Below, piece after piece: positions 32,856 through 45,743 of a stretch of DNA of 64,000 nucleotides. The stretch covers positions 81,689,613 to 81,753,612 of the forward strand of contig JAMXBB010000004.1 in assembly GCA_024138015.1 (NCBI GenBank), in the 5' to 3' direction. Source of the stretch: Lumnitzera littorea. Its lineage: Eukaryota; Streptophyta; Magnoliopsida; Myrtales; Combretaceae. Position 1 is the stretch's first letter. Each line of letters starts with the position of its first letter. The notes beneath the pieces are model-generated. The model ran no database searches. It had not been told where the DNA came from and saw nothing but the letters and a program-made list of their open reading frames with translations. Both the position numbers and the translations under genes were made by a program.

Positions 32856-33921
32856 CTAAAAGAAATCTAGATCTTCTACAATGGTCTTGTCATCTGAATC
32901 TACAACGATTGGCTTGGTCCCTTCATCACCCTTGGAAGGTTCTTCCTCTTGGGCCTTTAATGTTGCATCCTCCTCTTCCTCACCATCTCCTAAATTCATC
33001 CTTTTTGCTACATCGCTCAATTCCTCATTTGTTAGAGGAGGGATTTTCATGTTAACTTGATTGGTGAGGTTGCTATAAAACTCCATCATTCAGCTTTGTC
33101 TCCGGAACAATTGTCTTAAGGATTATACTATGATCTCTTAATTCAACCAACTTTTGGACTTGCATCTTTAGTTTCTTAATTCCCGTAACAAGTTCATCAT
33201 TGGAAGAGGTTTCAACTTCTTTTCTTTTAGGAGATGACTTATCAAACTTGTTAGCAAGAAGTCCCATTTGACGGAATGTGGAGAGGTTCATGGGAGTAGC
33301 ATTCTTGATCATGGTAAGTTGAGGGTTACCCACAAGAAGCTTAAGTTGTTTGGTCAAAACAATGACATATGATCCATAACCCAATTGATTCACTTGATGT
33401 CGCATGTAAAATGCAAGAGCGACTGTAAGGTTAATTGGATATCCCTTTATGAGGATATAGAGGTAGAAGATCTTATGTATAGCTTCTACTCTGGTGCTTT
33501 TCCCTTTCCTGCTAATTGTGTGGGTGAGAAGCCAATGGAGGATTCTATAGGTTGCATTGATTAGGTATGATCCTCTTGCAAACTTAGGATTGTAAATTTT
33601 CTCAACTCTCAATTTAAGCCAAAATGACATGAGGGTAACACTGTGAGGCAATTCACATAAAAGCATGTAGAACTTTGGTGAATGAATAAAGTCCTTATCA
33701 TAAATTCCCATTAAGACCTCAAATTTAGTGATGGAAATGTTGAATTTAGTGTTTTTGAAGCGGAATGGAATTGTGTTCTTGGCTCCATAAGGGACTTGAT
33801 CGTGTTCTAATGAAATGGTGGTTAGGAGTTTGAGTGTTAACTCTTTGTAGACTGATTCTTGGATAATGAGCAATGTATCCCATCCCCTTTTCTCAACCAT
33901 GGCACGGATTTTAGGTTCCAT
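32856..33921 (-). pseudogene. Athila-type ORF1-like protein, near-intact, one frameshift
   Basis: A 282-codon open frame starts at 33921 (MEPKIRAMVEKRGW) and ends at 33073. The protein continues in a second frame (33089-32856, MMEFYSNLTNQVNMKIPPL, then an acidic E/D-rich tail), so one frameshift splits the original ORF. Features include FNISITKFEVLMGIYD, GSYLINATYRILHWLLTHTI, a long uncharged core and a C-terminal heptad-like KKLKMQVQKLVELRDHSI. This matches the plant Athila ORF-1/'putative plant transposon protein' family. Its biochemical role is not established. It lies upstream of the 3' LTR, as in Athila elements. It is the longest intact non-copia frame in the window. Confidence 0.7.
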
Positions 33922-34205
33922 GTTAACAAGTTTTAAGACTTCCTAATCTATGAAGCTTGATTGGGGAAAAGTCTTTTTGGATAAAGCTTCAAAACAAGTT
34001 TTGTGTTTAAGATCATCAAATTACAACATGTATTTAGGGTGTGGTGATAGGGTAGCTAAAGGATCCTCTTTCAAGATGGTGTTGGAAGAGTTCCAGCAGC
34101 TAGCTCATCAGATGTTTCATGGTGCCATTGGTGGCTATTGAGGTGGTTTGCATGTATTCTCTTTCCCCACACTTGGTTAATGGACTAGTATTTAGGGATA
34201 GTTAG

Positions 34206-35205
34206 TGTAGACACCCCATTTTTGCTCATTTATTTTTGCTTTTTAATTTTATGGGCTATGTTTACAAAAATACCAAAAAAATTCAAAAAATAAAAAAAAA
34301 ATAAAAAATACAAAGTATCAAAAGTTTCTAAGTCAAGTCAATTAGTCGTTTAGGGTCGAATGGGCTATAGTTGGAGATATACATGAGATTTAATAAATTT
34401 TGAGTCTTTAAGAAATTTGGTCTCATTAGAAGATATTTTAAGAAAGTCTAATTGTAAACCCTGCAAATTTTATATTTTAGACATAGAATCGAATTCAAAG
34501 AACTAATGAGATTCCCTAGGCTCAATCAAACCGAAGAAATTAAAACCAAAAAAATTTTAAATCGAAACCTTAAAAATGAACTTGAAAAACCTTAGAAATA
34601 AAGTTCTATAAACCCTTATAATGTATAAAGACTCTAAACCCAAGTACACGTTACCATAAATTAAAAATCCAAATTGAATAAAATCTCTAAACCCTAAACC
34701 TTAGAGTCATAAAACCTTCGATTAAACTTCAAACACAATGAAAATCCTAAATTAAAACATTTTACTTAAATTACGTAAATCATATAAACTTGATAAGTCA
34801 ATTAAGGCAATAAATTAATGGGATTATTAATTTACCCTAAATGATACATTTTCTCGAGAAGTAACACTAAAATTGTAAGCATATCTTCAAAGCCCTCAAA
34901 CCCTCATAAAACCTTAAAATGAGAGAAGCCCTAAAACGAAGTAGAAACTTTAATTTAGTATCAAAAGCCCTAATTTAATTAATAAAGTCTAATTATATAG
35001 TCACATTATTAAGTAATTACTAATAATTCACTAAATTGCTAAAATAGCCCCAATTTGCCTTCTAAAATCATAATCGATTAGTGATAATCGATTTCAACCC
35101 TTAGAAACTCTAAATTAATTAGATAAAATGATTCAATAGGCTTGATTAACTTAATTAAATATGAAAAACCCTAAACTATGTCTAACTATGGTAATCTATA
35201 CTAAT
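34206..35205 (+). repeat. Tat-type LTR-like start with dispersed repeat copy B (34448-35200)
   Basis: TGTAGACACCCCATTTTTGC at 34206 matches the start of the - strand LTR at 57718 (TGTAAATATCCCATTTTGCC); both are followed by a TTTATTTTT/AAAATT-rich stretch. From 34448 the sequence is colinear with 2431-3205. No frame is supported. Confidence 0.55.
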
Positions 35206-36780
35206 AGGCTTGACCTTATAAAAAGTTAGTAATAAATCTCATAAGTACCTGTTATTTCAATATAGGCAAAAATATTGAAAACTACCAAGCCCTTTAAAGA
35301 GCTTTGTGTAGTTTTCCTTAAAAGATAAAAAGTTAATACTAAAGACAATAACTAGCCATTTCTTGTTGTATCTCATTTCCTGTCCTAGTTCATTAGGGTT
35401 CTGGTGTTAAGTAAGCACTTGTAAGCCATTTAGAACCTGTAAAACAAAATATAGGGGAATAAGCGACAACTTGCTCAGCAAGTGAGGTAGTGACAAAAGT
35501 ATGCATTCAATACATCGCAGGTAGGGTTTTCAATCAAGCTAGTTAGATGCAACACATGTACAAGCAAATGCCATCGCGCGACGTTATCTGGTCCATCATG
35601 AGATCAGAGAAATTTCGCCTACTCGAATTTGGGTTAAGAAGATTGACATCGAATGCTCGTAAATTGAGGCCAAATCAAGGTTTGTGCAATGGAGAACACC
35701 CTCCTCCCGTGACCACCTTCGAACTATAGCTCTTAACCTTGTCACGACCTCCTCTCCTGTTACTTAGTTTGACTAAGAGTAGGGAAAGGACCATTTTAGC
35801 TATCCTCATCGAAGAGAATTCGTGTTTGGCCTGAGAATCCTAGTCGTTACCCTTAATGAATTGCGATGCATATCAGGTTGGATGTTAAGCCAAGTTTGAG
35901 TTAGTTTATTTTTAGAGTGATCAACCAAACTCAAACAATTCAAGCATAATAATATTCACAGAATAACCATATCATGGAGCTCAGCTCCCATCACAGCAAA
36001 TCGAAACCCAACCACAAGCACTGCATACATACAAACAGTTAACTATAATCACAGGCTAATACACACAAAGTCCCCAGATATTCTAAAATAATACTCACTC
36101 AAAAGTCCTATATACATATACTAAAGTTCATATTCAATTTTCGTAAAATTTACAAATATATTAGGGTTTTATCTAGTATTTAGTTGTGATATTATTTATA
36201 TTACGTTTTAATTATGGAAAGATCATCGTAAGATGATATTTTCTGGAATATTACGAAAAACATCTACTTTATTATCTAAAGTGATTCAGTTTTGGTAAGG
36301 TCAGTATCATTGAGTTTGTATGAACTCGACTATATAAGTTACATATTCATTTAAAATATTGTGTCTAAAGGGTATTTCTAACTTTAGTATATAAATAAAA
36401 TTGTATAACAACCAATATCACCTTGATATTATCTTATGTAATGAAGAATATGTTTTTATACAATTTTGCAACAAAATATAAGAAATCATATATACTCAAA
36501 TTTTATGGAAGTAATGATGTTAAATTTGTAGGAATATAAAGTTTAATTTTAATAGTTCTAGTAAATGATTATTATTAGAGATCCGCTAATTTTACAAATT
36601 GGTGTTAATAATATGCAAGTCTTACAGTTATTAATATTCTAAGTTTATAATTTGAAAAAGAAAGAAATGATACAGATGAAATACTCGATTTAAAAAAATA
36701 ATGAAATAATAGACATCTCTTTTCTATTATTATTAAATATCAATTAAAAAAAACAATACTTATGATTATAAAAATAAGGT
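35206..36780. other. AT-rich repeat DNA, LTR-like in part
   Basis: The - strand of about 35440-36170 has GGGAGCTGAGCTCCATGATA-type phrasing reminiscent of chromovirus LTRs, but without ends. A GC-richer patch at 35540-35760 has an open 60-codon frame judged accidental. Nothing else is recognised. Confidence 0.35.
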
Positions 36781-36796
36781 TACTTAAAAGTACTAA

Positions 36797-37020
36797 GTCT
36801 TCTTTTCTTCTTCTTCTTCCGTTTTTTCTTTTCTTTTTCTTTTTTTTTTTTGTTTTCCATTTTCTTTTCTTTTGTTTTTCATTTTTTTTTTCTTTTCCTT
36901 TTTCCTTTTTTTTTCTTTCTTTTTTTTTTTCCTTTCTCTCCATTTCTCTCTCTTTCTTTCTTCCCCCCTCCTCTCTTTCTCTCTCACCCCATCCCCCCAC
37001 CCCTACCCCCACCCCCACCC
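36797..37020 (+). repeat. Long polypyrimidine tract
   Basis: About 224 bp almost entirely C and T (TTCTTTT, TCTCTC, then CCCCACCCC units). Long open frames on either strand here are low-complexity artefacts. It ends inside the exact 385-bp duplication. Confidence 0.85.
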
Positions 37021-37757
37021 CTCGATTCTAAATTGTTGTTTCTGATTGGCGCAAATACTTAAAGCCATTTTATAGCCAACTTTTACCACCATTCGCAAAG
37101 GTGGTGATTTATATACATTATCTTTTTTTTTTCTTTGAGTTATTTTAGTGAATTTATTATATTTTATTGTGTACTTATTCAAATTTCTAGAATAATCAAA
37201 GAATCTTTTATGGTTTTACCGTAAACATTATTTGAAATTGTGAATTTATTTCTCTCCCATATGTTATTTCAGGTGAGTTTTAACGTAATTATCAATAAAA
37301 ATATTAGTAACATATAATATATAATTAAGTTACATTAATTATTTGGGACTTATTTATATATATCTTATACANCCCCACCCCCCCACCCCTACCCCCACCC
37401 CCACCCCTCGATTCTAAATTGTTGTTTCTGATTGGCGCAAATACTTAAAGCCATTTTATAGCCAACTTTTACCACCATTCGCAAAGGTGGTGATTTATAT
37501 ACATTATCTTTTTTTTTTCTTTGAGTTATTTTAGTGAATTTATTATATTTTATTGTGTACTTATTCAAATTTCTAGAATAATCAAAGAATCTTTTATGGT
37601 TTTACCGTAAACATTATTTGAAATTGTGAATTTATTTCTCTCCCATATGTTATTTCAGGTGAGTTTTAACGTAATTATCAATAAAAATATTAGTAACATA
37701 TAATATATAATTAAGTTACATTAATTATTTGGGACTTATTTATATATATCTTATACA
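36987..37757. repeat. Exact 385-bp direct duplication around one N
   Basis: 36987-37371 and 37373-37757 match base for base apart from one T/C difference (36992/37378), with the only ambiguous base of the window (N, 37372) between them. This is the signature of two contig ends joined without merging their overlap rather than of a biological tandem copy. Confidence 0.92.
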
Positions 37758-39080
37758 GTATTTTACTCATCAATATTAATTATTAAGATCATGTAGTTGA
37801 TTCTAAAAGATTCATTGTAAGCTATAGTTAAACTTATGAATCTCTACGTTATAGCGATTAGACCCAATAAACTTAATATTTCTAAGAAAGTTCCATATAA
37901 ATAAACTTAAATTGAAATATTAAAGTTATACGATTACTTCGTTTAAATTTTCTTCTAATCATGAAAGTTCAACATGATTCTATGAACGTCATCATAAATT
38001 ATAATTTTTAGAGTGTCTTTCAAATATTAAAATTTTCAATTAATTTTTTTATTAATTTATATGATTATATATCTATGTCTAGATATAATTCGGATATTTT
38101 AGCACTTATGAATGCTTCCAATCAATTTTATGAAGATAAAGATATCCAACTAACTAGGTTTATACTAATTCAATTACTTTTATATATTATCTTGTGCCAT
38201 TAATAATATCATTATACTCATTATTCTATTGTTAAGATCCATATTCTTGTGATTACGAGTAACATTAGTATAAATTATTTTACATATATCCACCTGCTTA
38301 TAAAAGTATTTTCTTTGTAAAAGATATAAACTACTTGAAAGCTAAGAAGTTGGAATCATGTAGCATTACGTATTATATATTTTTAGACTTTGGGGTTAAT
38401 TTATGGGTATAATTATTATTTAAACCAGATATACTTATAAAAATACATGTATACTCATATGGTAAATTATACTATATTATCTCATTTTATAGCTTAATTA
38501 ATTTATCTCTAAGTCCCTATTACATTTCGAGCTCAATTTTAGGGATTTCGAATAGTTTGTTACCATATTAAATAATTATACTTTTAGGGGCAAAATTAGG
38601 ATTTTGAGTAATTATTTTTAAATTATCATTTCACCATGTTATTTCAACTAATTTTTCTATCTTAGTCGTAAGTTTTGGGCTTAATCAGATAACTTTCACC
38701 AAATGCCCTATATTCAGGTACAATTGCCCTAAATTTGATTTTAGAGTCTCATATAAAGTAAATTCTTACTATTTTAATTTTATTCTTTATATTCTTATTA
38801 TAATATGGATTTCCTTAATTAGGGTTATCAAGTTTCTCGTAAGTTTCTAGACTAATCAATTTACTTTCTTGAATGCCTTAGATAAACTATTAACCTTAAT
38901 CGTACAAGGACAGGGCTTTGTTATAATACTCAAATGTTCATGTCTTGATTGCTAATTTACGGGATGTTACACCCTACCCGTATGAATTTAACTCCAACGA
39001 ATTCTATGCATGTGAATTTCACTAACCCTACTCCTGCAATATAAGTATTGTAAGAAACATCTGCTTAAAGGGATTCATTT
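37758..39080. other. AT-rich non-coding DNA
   Basis: No gene is supported. Its end (TTTACGGGATGTTACACCC, about 38955-38975) resembles the 3' end of a plant LTR and lies about 100 bp before the Tat-type gag, so part of this stretch may be that element's 5' LTR. Confidence 0.35.
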
Positions 39081-39957
39081 ATGACTAAAGAGGATCTAGA
39101 TGTGTACATGAGGGAAATACAGGCAAAATCCACATCAAGTGTGTTGGAATTGAAACTCCCATATCATTTGTGCATTGCTATGAAATCTTATCCAAAGGAT
39201 TATGTGAGTCCAAAATTCATGTTGTTTAATGGGAAGAAAGGGAGTGCTGAGGAACACTTTTTGAAGTTCATTGAAACTTTAGAAGTGTATAGCTTAGATG
39301 ATGATTTGAAGTTGAAGGAATTCTCAAAGTTTCTCACAAAAAAAGCCTATTCTTGGTATGTTAATCTCCTGCCAAGATGAGTCGATTCATGGGGTGGAAT
39401 GTACAGGATGTTTTTGGAAAAATTCTTCTTTATTGAAGAGAGGGTCACTCTTACTAACATGGGACGAATTCGTCAGAGGTCTAAGGAAGATCTCATGGAC
39501 CATATCGAGCGATTCAAAGAATACTCTTTAGATATACAAGATGTTTGTGATGAGAGGGAATTGGTTAAGATTTGTATTTAAGGAATGTTCCTTGAATATG
39601 CGGTATATGTCAGAACTTATCATTGGCTTCTTTTGCAATATTAGTTGAGAATGTGTGAAGGACCAATAATTCAGTGACTCGGCAAAGGAATGAAGCTAGG
39701 AGGTTCTATAAGCGTACTTCATCTGTGGATGCTACTCAAGGTAAATCACAAAAAGGAATGAAGAAACCTAGAGATGATAAGTCTTATGATTATAGGCCAA
39801 CACTAACGTATCTGTACCCAATGCTAAGGTATATCAAATGCTTGATCAGTAACTATGTGATGGAAATCTCAAACTCCCAATGGTTGAACATCTCCTTACA
39901 AATGAAGAGAAGAGTGATCTTAAGTACTGTAGATTTTACTAGAGTGTCAGTCATCTA
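39081..39957 (+). pseudogene. Tat-lineage gypsy gag, decayed
   Basis: Starts at ATG 39081. The capsid-type region YPKDYVSPKFMLFNGKKGSA, LKEFSKFLTKKAYSWYVNLL, a stop, then MYRMFLEKFFFIEERVTLTN and RSKEDLMDHIERFKEYSLDI, LVKICI, follows the retrotransposon gag domain of Tat-like gypsy elements. A basic stretch (TRQRNEARRFYKR) follows. Three or more stops. No zinc knuckle is seen. Gag forms the particle that packages element RNA. Confidence 0.72.
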
Positions 39958-40155
39958 ATGAAAGATTATTTCACTCTTAAGAGAATATTCATTGAACGAG
40001 TTGTGCACAGTGAATTAATTATAGACAATAATGATTTTAGAAATAATCCACTTCTAACTCATAATGACTAGAGTGGTGTTATCCATGCCATTGACTATGA
40101 CCCCTCCACAACTGAAGTGATTGATGGATAACCCTTTGGAAATAAGGGAAAGTCA

Positions 40156-40990
40156 ATGGAAACTCATGGTGATGAGTACTTGCCTCTTGTTATGGCATTT
40201 TTGAAAACTACAAATTTTAGAAACTTTTTTTACTTGCTGGGATTCGATGAAAATGCTGGGCTTATAGCAACGGTAGCACTTATGCAGATCTCTGAAGGTC
40301 AATATGCAAAGTGTAGTGCAACGCAACCCATAATAAGAATGGGCAGGTCAAACAAAAATGCCATCTTATTTACTAAAGTAGATATGTATGTGAAGAGCTC
40401 TAGTCATAACCGTTTACTACATGTGGAGGGTGTTCTTAATGGTTATGTGGTTAAGAGAACATTCATTGATAATGGTTCCTCCTTGAATATAATGCTGATG
40501 AATACTCTCAAAGCTGTAAGGATCAATATTCGACGCTTAATCTGATAACCCATATATATAAATAGCTTTAGTCATGCCCCTATAGGCTCTATTGGGTATA
40601 TCAATGTTGATCTTAAAGTTGGGCCTATTCATAGCACTACCACTTTTCATGTGATCGATGCGCTTGTGCAATATCGCTTACTTATGAGTAGGAAGTGGTT
40701 GCACGATCATAATTTAGTTCCTTTGATGTTACATTAGTGTATTAAAGGGCATTAGAATGGAAATGATGTGTTTATTCTAGCTACAAAGAATCCTTTTGAA
40801 CAACACAAGTCATATTTCATTGAATTGAGTTTCTTCAATTAGTTTGCTAAGGATGGGGAAACAGTTATAGTCAAGCCATCCAGTGTTCCTTTGCCTACAT
40901 GGGAAGAAGTTTAGGAGGGCTAACAAAAGAAGAGAAAGATGCATGGTTATCATAGGGGGAGGAAGAAGAATAAACAAACTAATAAGATTA
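40156..40990 (+). pseudogene. Tat-lineage protease region, decayed
   Basis: HVEGVLNGYVVKRTFIDNGS (about 40423-40482) carries the aspartic protease active site as DNGSSLN (normally D-[TS/NG]-S-S-L-N in this lineage). It continues with PIGSIGYINVDLKVGPIHST and ALVQYRLLMSRKWLHDHNL, as in plant gypsy proteases. Two adjacent stops lie at about 40543-40548 and others follow. This enzyme would release gag and pol proteins. Confidence 0.7.
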
Positions 40991-41394
40991 AAAGTTTTAT
41001 TAGAGAGGATAGAAGGTGATTGTACTGCTTATGATGGTTTGTAAGGTCTGGGGAGGTATATTTCTCCTCTTTAGATCCCATACCAGTGCAAGAAGTTTAG
41101 TTTACCCCATAATAGCTACAACACAAAATGAAGCCTTAGGCTAAGGAAATAGAAGAATTAAATCTAACACAACTAGGAGAGTCATAGCAGTCAATCTTCA
41201 TAAGCAAAAGCCTTCCACAAGAAATGAAAGTTCATATTATTGAGTTACTGGAAGAATATAGGGATGTGTTTGCATAGACTTATGAAGAAATGCCTAGATT
41301 AGATCTCCACCTTATAGTGCATAGACTGAATATCACTTTAGGAGCTACACTTTTAAAGCAAAGATAGAGTTTTCGTCCTGAGATTGAAGTGTAG

Positions 41395-42482
41395 ATTAAG
41401 TTAGAGGTAGGGAAATTGTTACAAGCTAGGTTTATAAGGCCAATTCAACATCCTACTTAGCTTGCTAATATTGTTCCTGTAAGAAAGAAGAATGGATATA
41501 TAAAAGTATGTGTGGATTTCCGAGATTTGAACAAGGCTTGTCTTAAGGATGATTTCCCTTTGCTAAATGTTGATAACTTGATAGATGCAACCACAAGTTA
41601 TGAGTTGTTTTCATTTATGGATGGCTTCAGTAGGTATAATCAAATCAAGATGGCAATAGGGGACATAGAATGTATAGCTTTTTGCACACCGATTGGCAAC
41701 TTCTATTACAATTTGACTTAAGAATGCGAGCACCACATATTAGAGGGCAATGACCACTCTATTTCATGACATGATGCATGATTTTATGGAAGATCATGTT
41801 GATGACATAGTCATTAAGTTTAGAAGAGCACCCGATCACTTGGTTCATTTACAAAGAGTCTTTGAGTGATGCCGGCTTTATAAGCTTCGCATGAACCCCC
41901 TTAAATATGTTTTCGGAGTTTCTTTAGGGAAGTTTCTTGGATTTATTGTTCATCGAAAGGGAATTCATGTTGACCCTGCAAAAGTGCAAGCTATAAGTTT
42001 AATGCCATCCCTACCACTTTAAAGGAACTAAAAACTTATATGGGAAAGGTCTCTTATACTAGAAGGTTTATACCCACACTTGTTGAGATTTCATACCCAT
42101 CACACTAACTCTTAAACAAAGAAATTTCATTTGAATCGAAACGGGTCTATGAGGAGGCAATTTAAAATCAAGATGATCTTAACCTCCTTTTAGACCATGA
42201 CCATGCCTATCAAAGAAGTGCCATTGATCTTGTATCTTACTTCTACTGATAGGTCCATTAGAGCTGTACTCACGCAAGAAGTAGATGGTCAAGAGCGACC
42301 TATATACTATTTGAGCTGAACCCTTCAAGGGAGCAAGGTCAATTACTTAGCTTGCGAGAAGCATTGTCTTGTGCTGGTATTTGCCAAGCAGAAATTACGA
42401 CATTACTTCCTTGCACATAAGATCAATTTAGTAACTCATTCAGACCTGATCCAGTATTTATTATCATGACCAGCTTTATCAG
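41395..42482 (+). pseudogene. Tat-lineage reverse transcriptase and partial RNase H, cut by copia
   Basis: Reverse transcriptase motifs: KLEVGKLLQARFIRPIQHP, IVPVRKKNGYIKVCVDFRDL, FSFMDGFSRYNQIKMAIGD, FCTPIGNF, HDMMHDFMEDHVDDIVIKF (catalytic HVDD in place of YVDD), FGVSLGKFLGFIVHRKGIHV. RNase H: ILYLTSTDRSIRAVLTQEV, RPIYYLS, KHCLVLVFAKQKLRHYF. It stops abruptly at 42482, where the SIRE-type LTR begins. No integrase continuation is visible beyond the copia element, so the right part was lost. FMDGFS.YNQI is typical of the Tat/Athila branch. Confidence 0.83.
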
Positions 42483-43896
42483 TGTTAGATATCTCTCATG
42501 CATTTTAATGATAACAAAAAGGGTTAAAAGCTAATGAATCTTTAAGAGTATAGGCTTTTATAAGGATTTTTAGAAAGTATAATTTTGCAAAGCTCAGTTG
42601 TATTTAGAAGGTTTGAATGGATTGAAAATAAACTAGTCTGGAAAATCTTTAAAAAGTATTTCAAAAGTTTGCATGAGAAGAATTAGTACAGCACCTCAGA
42701 AACTTATTTAGAAACTTCAGAAACAAAAGGCTAATATTCTTTGGAAGCTTGTTCAGAAAGTAAGTCTAGAAATACAACATTGAAAATAGCTTTAAATCAG
42801 ATTCGAATTAATCAAGTCATAGCTCCACTAGATTAGGTGTATTGGGAAAATAAACTTATTCCCATTTCACTTAAGATGGAGATGGAATTAAGATTCACGG
42901 GAATTATCTTTGAGCAAATTAATTTTTGAAAAATTAAGATATGTACAAGTATGGATAAGGATAAGATTGGATCAGATTTTATGGAAATTTGAAAATGAGT
43001 TTTATCCAGAAGTTTATGATAAGACATATTATCTTGCCAATTTCAAATCAGAAGCAAATCCGATGTTTACTGAATGAAGGTTATTCGATTGAAGCAAGAT
43101 AAGGAGAGTTGTTTTTGAAATTCAAATAACAGAAATCCTCTCAAAATATCCAAGGATTATCTTCAACAATCTAACAATTGGATAAACATGAAAATAAAGA
43201 TAATCTTCATCAAATTAGCCATTGGAAGATTTTAATATAAATGAGAAAGGATTTAAAATGTCATGTAACATGATTCTGAAGAAAAGTTTTCACTGCACAA
43301 AAAATCGTGATCAAATTATACCTTCTAAAAAGTTACAGAAAGTCCTTCAGATGCTTCTTTAAAAAATTCCATCGAAGCAAACATTACAACAATTGTCATT
43401 TCTCTTTAGAGAGAAATTAATTAAAATTTATACTTTTGTTCTCACTTATGATTTGTAATTATTATTTGTTGTTTAAGTGTTGAGATAAGTACATTTGTAC
43501 TCTATAGTTCTATATTAGCCTAGATTGTTCAAAGGCTAGATAGGCAGAGTAGAGTGTTGTAAAGTCAATATGTGACAAGTGTATATAATCTTTTATGATT
43601 TGATTTAGTGGATCAAGTGGAATGGTAACGGTAAAGTAGATCAGGTCCCTAATAATGGAGTTGGAAGAGAATAGTAGGTAGAAGGCCGAAGCTCTATAAA
43701 ATCTTTGCCTGATATTCTCTTTCCCTACTCTTTTAATTTGCTTTATTAATTGTTATGTGTTGAATTATTAAATTATCACTATTCACCATTATAAGTTGTT
43801 AAGAGGGGTAAATTTTATTTTATATCGAAAAGTTTCAAAAAGTTAAAGATATCAATTCATACTCTACCCCCCTCACTATCTTATTCAGGACCAACA
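42483..43896 (+). repeat. 5' LTR of copia element
   Basis: TGTTAGATATCTC...CCAACA, 1414 bp. A TATA-like AATATAAATGAG (about 43236-43247) is preserved in the other LTR (AATATAAATAAG, near 52399). A short - strand frame occurs in both LTRs but only because the LTRs are copies. Confidence 0.88.
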
Positions 43897-43898
43897 AT

Positions 43899-43910
43899 CG
43901 GTATCAGAGC
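43899..43910 (+). other. Primer binding site, initiator-Met tRNA type
   Basis: CGGTATCAGAGC, differing from TGGTATCAGAGC only at the first base, two bases after the LTR end. Confidence 0.82.
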
Positions 43911-43941
43911 CTCGCTCTAATATCTTCTAGAGTTTAAGATC

Positions 43942-45743
43942 ATGGGTAAATCAAGTGATAGTTTAACAGTTCAGCCTGGCAAAGCACCATTTTTTGATGG
44001 AACTAACTTTCCTTATTGGAAATTTAGGATGGAGACTTATGTGAAGGCATCAAATTATCAGGCTTGGCAAATTATTTTTACAAAAGATCTCAAAGGTCCA
44101 ATCATCATTATGTTAGGAGATGATATCACCAAAGTCGAACTAAATTCAAAGGTTAAGAATCTTTTGTTGAGTCCTATTGCATGTTTTAAATTTTATCTAA
44201 TTGCTTCTTGTGAAACAACTAAAGACATTTGGGACACTTTAGTACAAACTTATAAAGGCATAGAAACAATCAAAGATACAAGAATCAACTTGTTGGTTCA
44301 ACAATATGAAACATTTTGAATTCTCTCTAATGAAGCAATCGAAGATTCCTTTAGTAGATTTATTGCTATAACTAATGAGCTATCTTCTCTTGGCAAAATT
44401 ATTAGTGATGTAGTTATGGTACGTAAGATGTTAAGGATTCTTCCCAAAATTTGAAATGCAAAGGAAACCACCATAAAAGAAGCTTGTGATCTAAAGATAT
44501 TGACCTTAAGTCAACTATACAGCAAGCTCATGGCATATGAAACCAATTTTCTCAAATTAGAAAGTACTTTAGAAGACACAAGGAAGAGGATCGTAGCCTT
44601 CAAAGTCAAAGAAATAGACACCAATTCAAAAGGAGAAGATTTATTTGAGGAAGAAGATGAGGACATGACACTTCTAACTAGAAAGCTCAATAAATGGCTC
44701 AAGAAAAAGGGTAAGAAAACATTTACTAAAAGTTTTACTACTAATAAGAATCGGTCTGTTGATACAAGGAAGTCAATCAAAGAAAAAGAAAAGAAGAAGG
44801 TAAAAAAGGAGACTATTTGCTATGAATGCAAGAAACCTTGGCATATCAAATACAAATGTCCTTTGTTAATCAAGAAAATGGAGAAATTAAAAAAGAAACG
44901 TAAATCTCTGATGGCAACATGGAGTGACCCAAAAGATTCAGAAATTCAATCAGAAGGTTCAAAAGAATGCGAGGAAGTTAATCTATGTCTTATGGCACTT
45001 TCTGAGGTAGATTCTGAAACTGATTTTGATTTTGATTTAGAAGTACCTAATGATATATGTACTGAAATTAATAAATTCCTCAAGGCTCTTTCTAAGTCGA
45101 GTAATAAAATATCTAAGCTTAAATATGAGGTTAAAACATTGAAAACTGGGAAACATACACTTAGTCAAGCTAATAAGTTGCTAATAGATGAAAATGATTT
45201 TCCAAAAAATGACTTTAAAGGATTACATATTGCCCATGAAGTTTTAGTTAATGAAAATCTAATTTTAAAAGAAGAAATTAAGAATTTGAAAAATCGTGTG
45301 GAAGATCTATCTAAGTCAATTAAGAATACCTTTTGCAAGTTTGATGAAAGTGACAAGAAACTACAAATGTTGATTTCTAACCAAAGGATGGATAATTCAA
45401 AATCTAGACTAGGTTTTAAATTTAAAGAAACATCTAAGACAAAGAAAGAAATAGTTTTTATTAAATTAAAAGATGAAAATCAAGAAATGATTAAAGGTAA
45501 GGAAAACAAGAAAGCATTTGAACCTATCAAAAAGAACAATAGAAGGTTTTCTCAAAACAATAATAAGTATCCTTTTAGAGGCTACAATAGAAGGTTGAAT
45601 AGAGGGTATTTCAGAAAAAATCCAAACCAAAGGAAAGTGGTAAGTAATAAGTATATTGAACTAAAATCTTTTACTTGTTTCCTTTGTAATAAAATAGGTC
45701 CTATAGAGAAATATTGTTTTTATAAAAAAATACAAGCTCGGTA
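43942..45743 (+). pseudogene. Copia gag, two stops, otherwise open
   Basis: ATG at 43942 (MGKSSDSL). APFFDGTNFPYWKFRMETYV is the opening of copia gag (UBN2/DUF4219 type). A stop (44317-44319) and another near 44452 interrupt LSSLGKIISDV and the following part, then 414 open codons follow: SKLMAYETN, a zinc knuckle CYECKKPWHIKYKC (about 44818-44859), a Lys/Glu coiled-coil stretch, and a second knuckle CFLCNKIGPIEKYC (about 45679-45720), whose His has become Pro. Gag packages element RNA. The frame is otherwise well preserved, fitting a younger insertion. Confidence 0.85.

Noticed and set aside
33950..34141. 63-codon + strand frame
   Set aside because: Opposite strand of the Athila-like leader; no similarity recognised.
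34680..34710. Telomere-like CTAAACCCTAAACC
   Set aside because: Only about two degenerate units; also seen scattered in the related copy at 2640-2700, so it is not an interstitial telomere array.
36740..37062. Overlapping 60-90-codon Lys/Arg/Glu- or Phe/Ser-rich frames on both strands
   Set aside because: They come from the pyrimidine tract; composition alone keeps the frames open.
42833..43027. A 64-codon - strand frame repeated at 52003-52191
   Set aside because: Present twice only because it lies in both LTRs of the copia element; stops and length vary, with no protein features.
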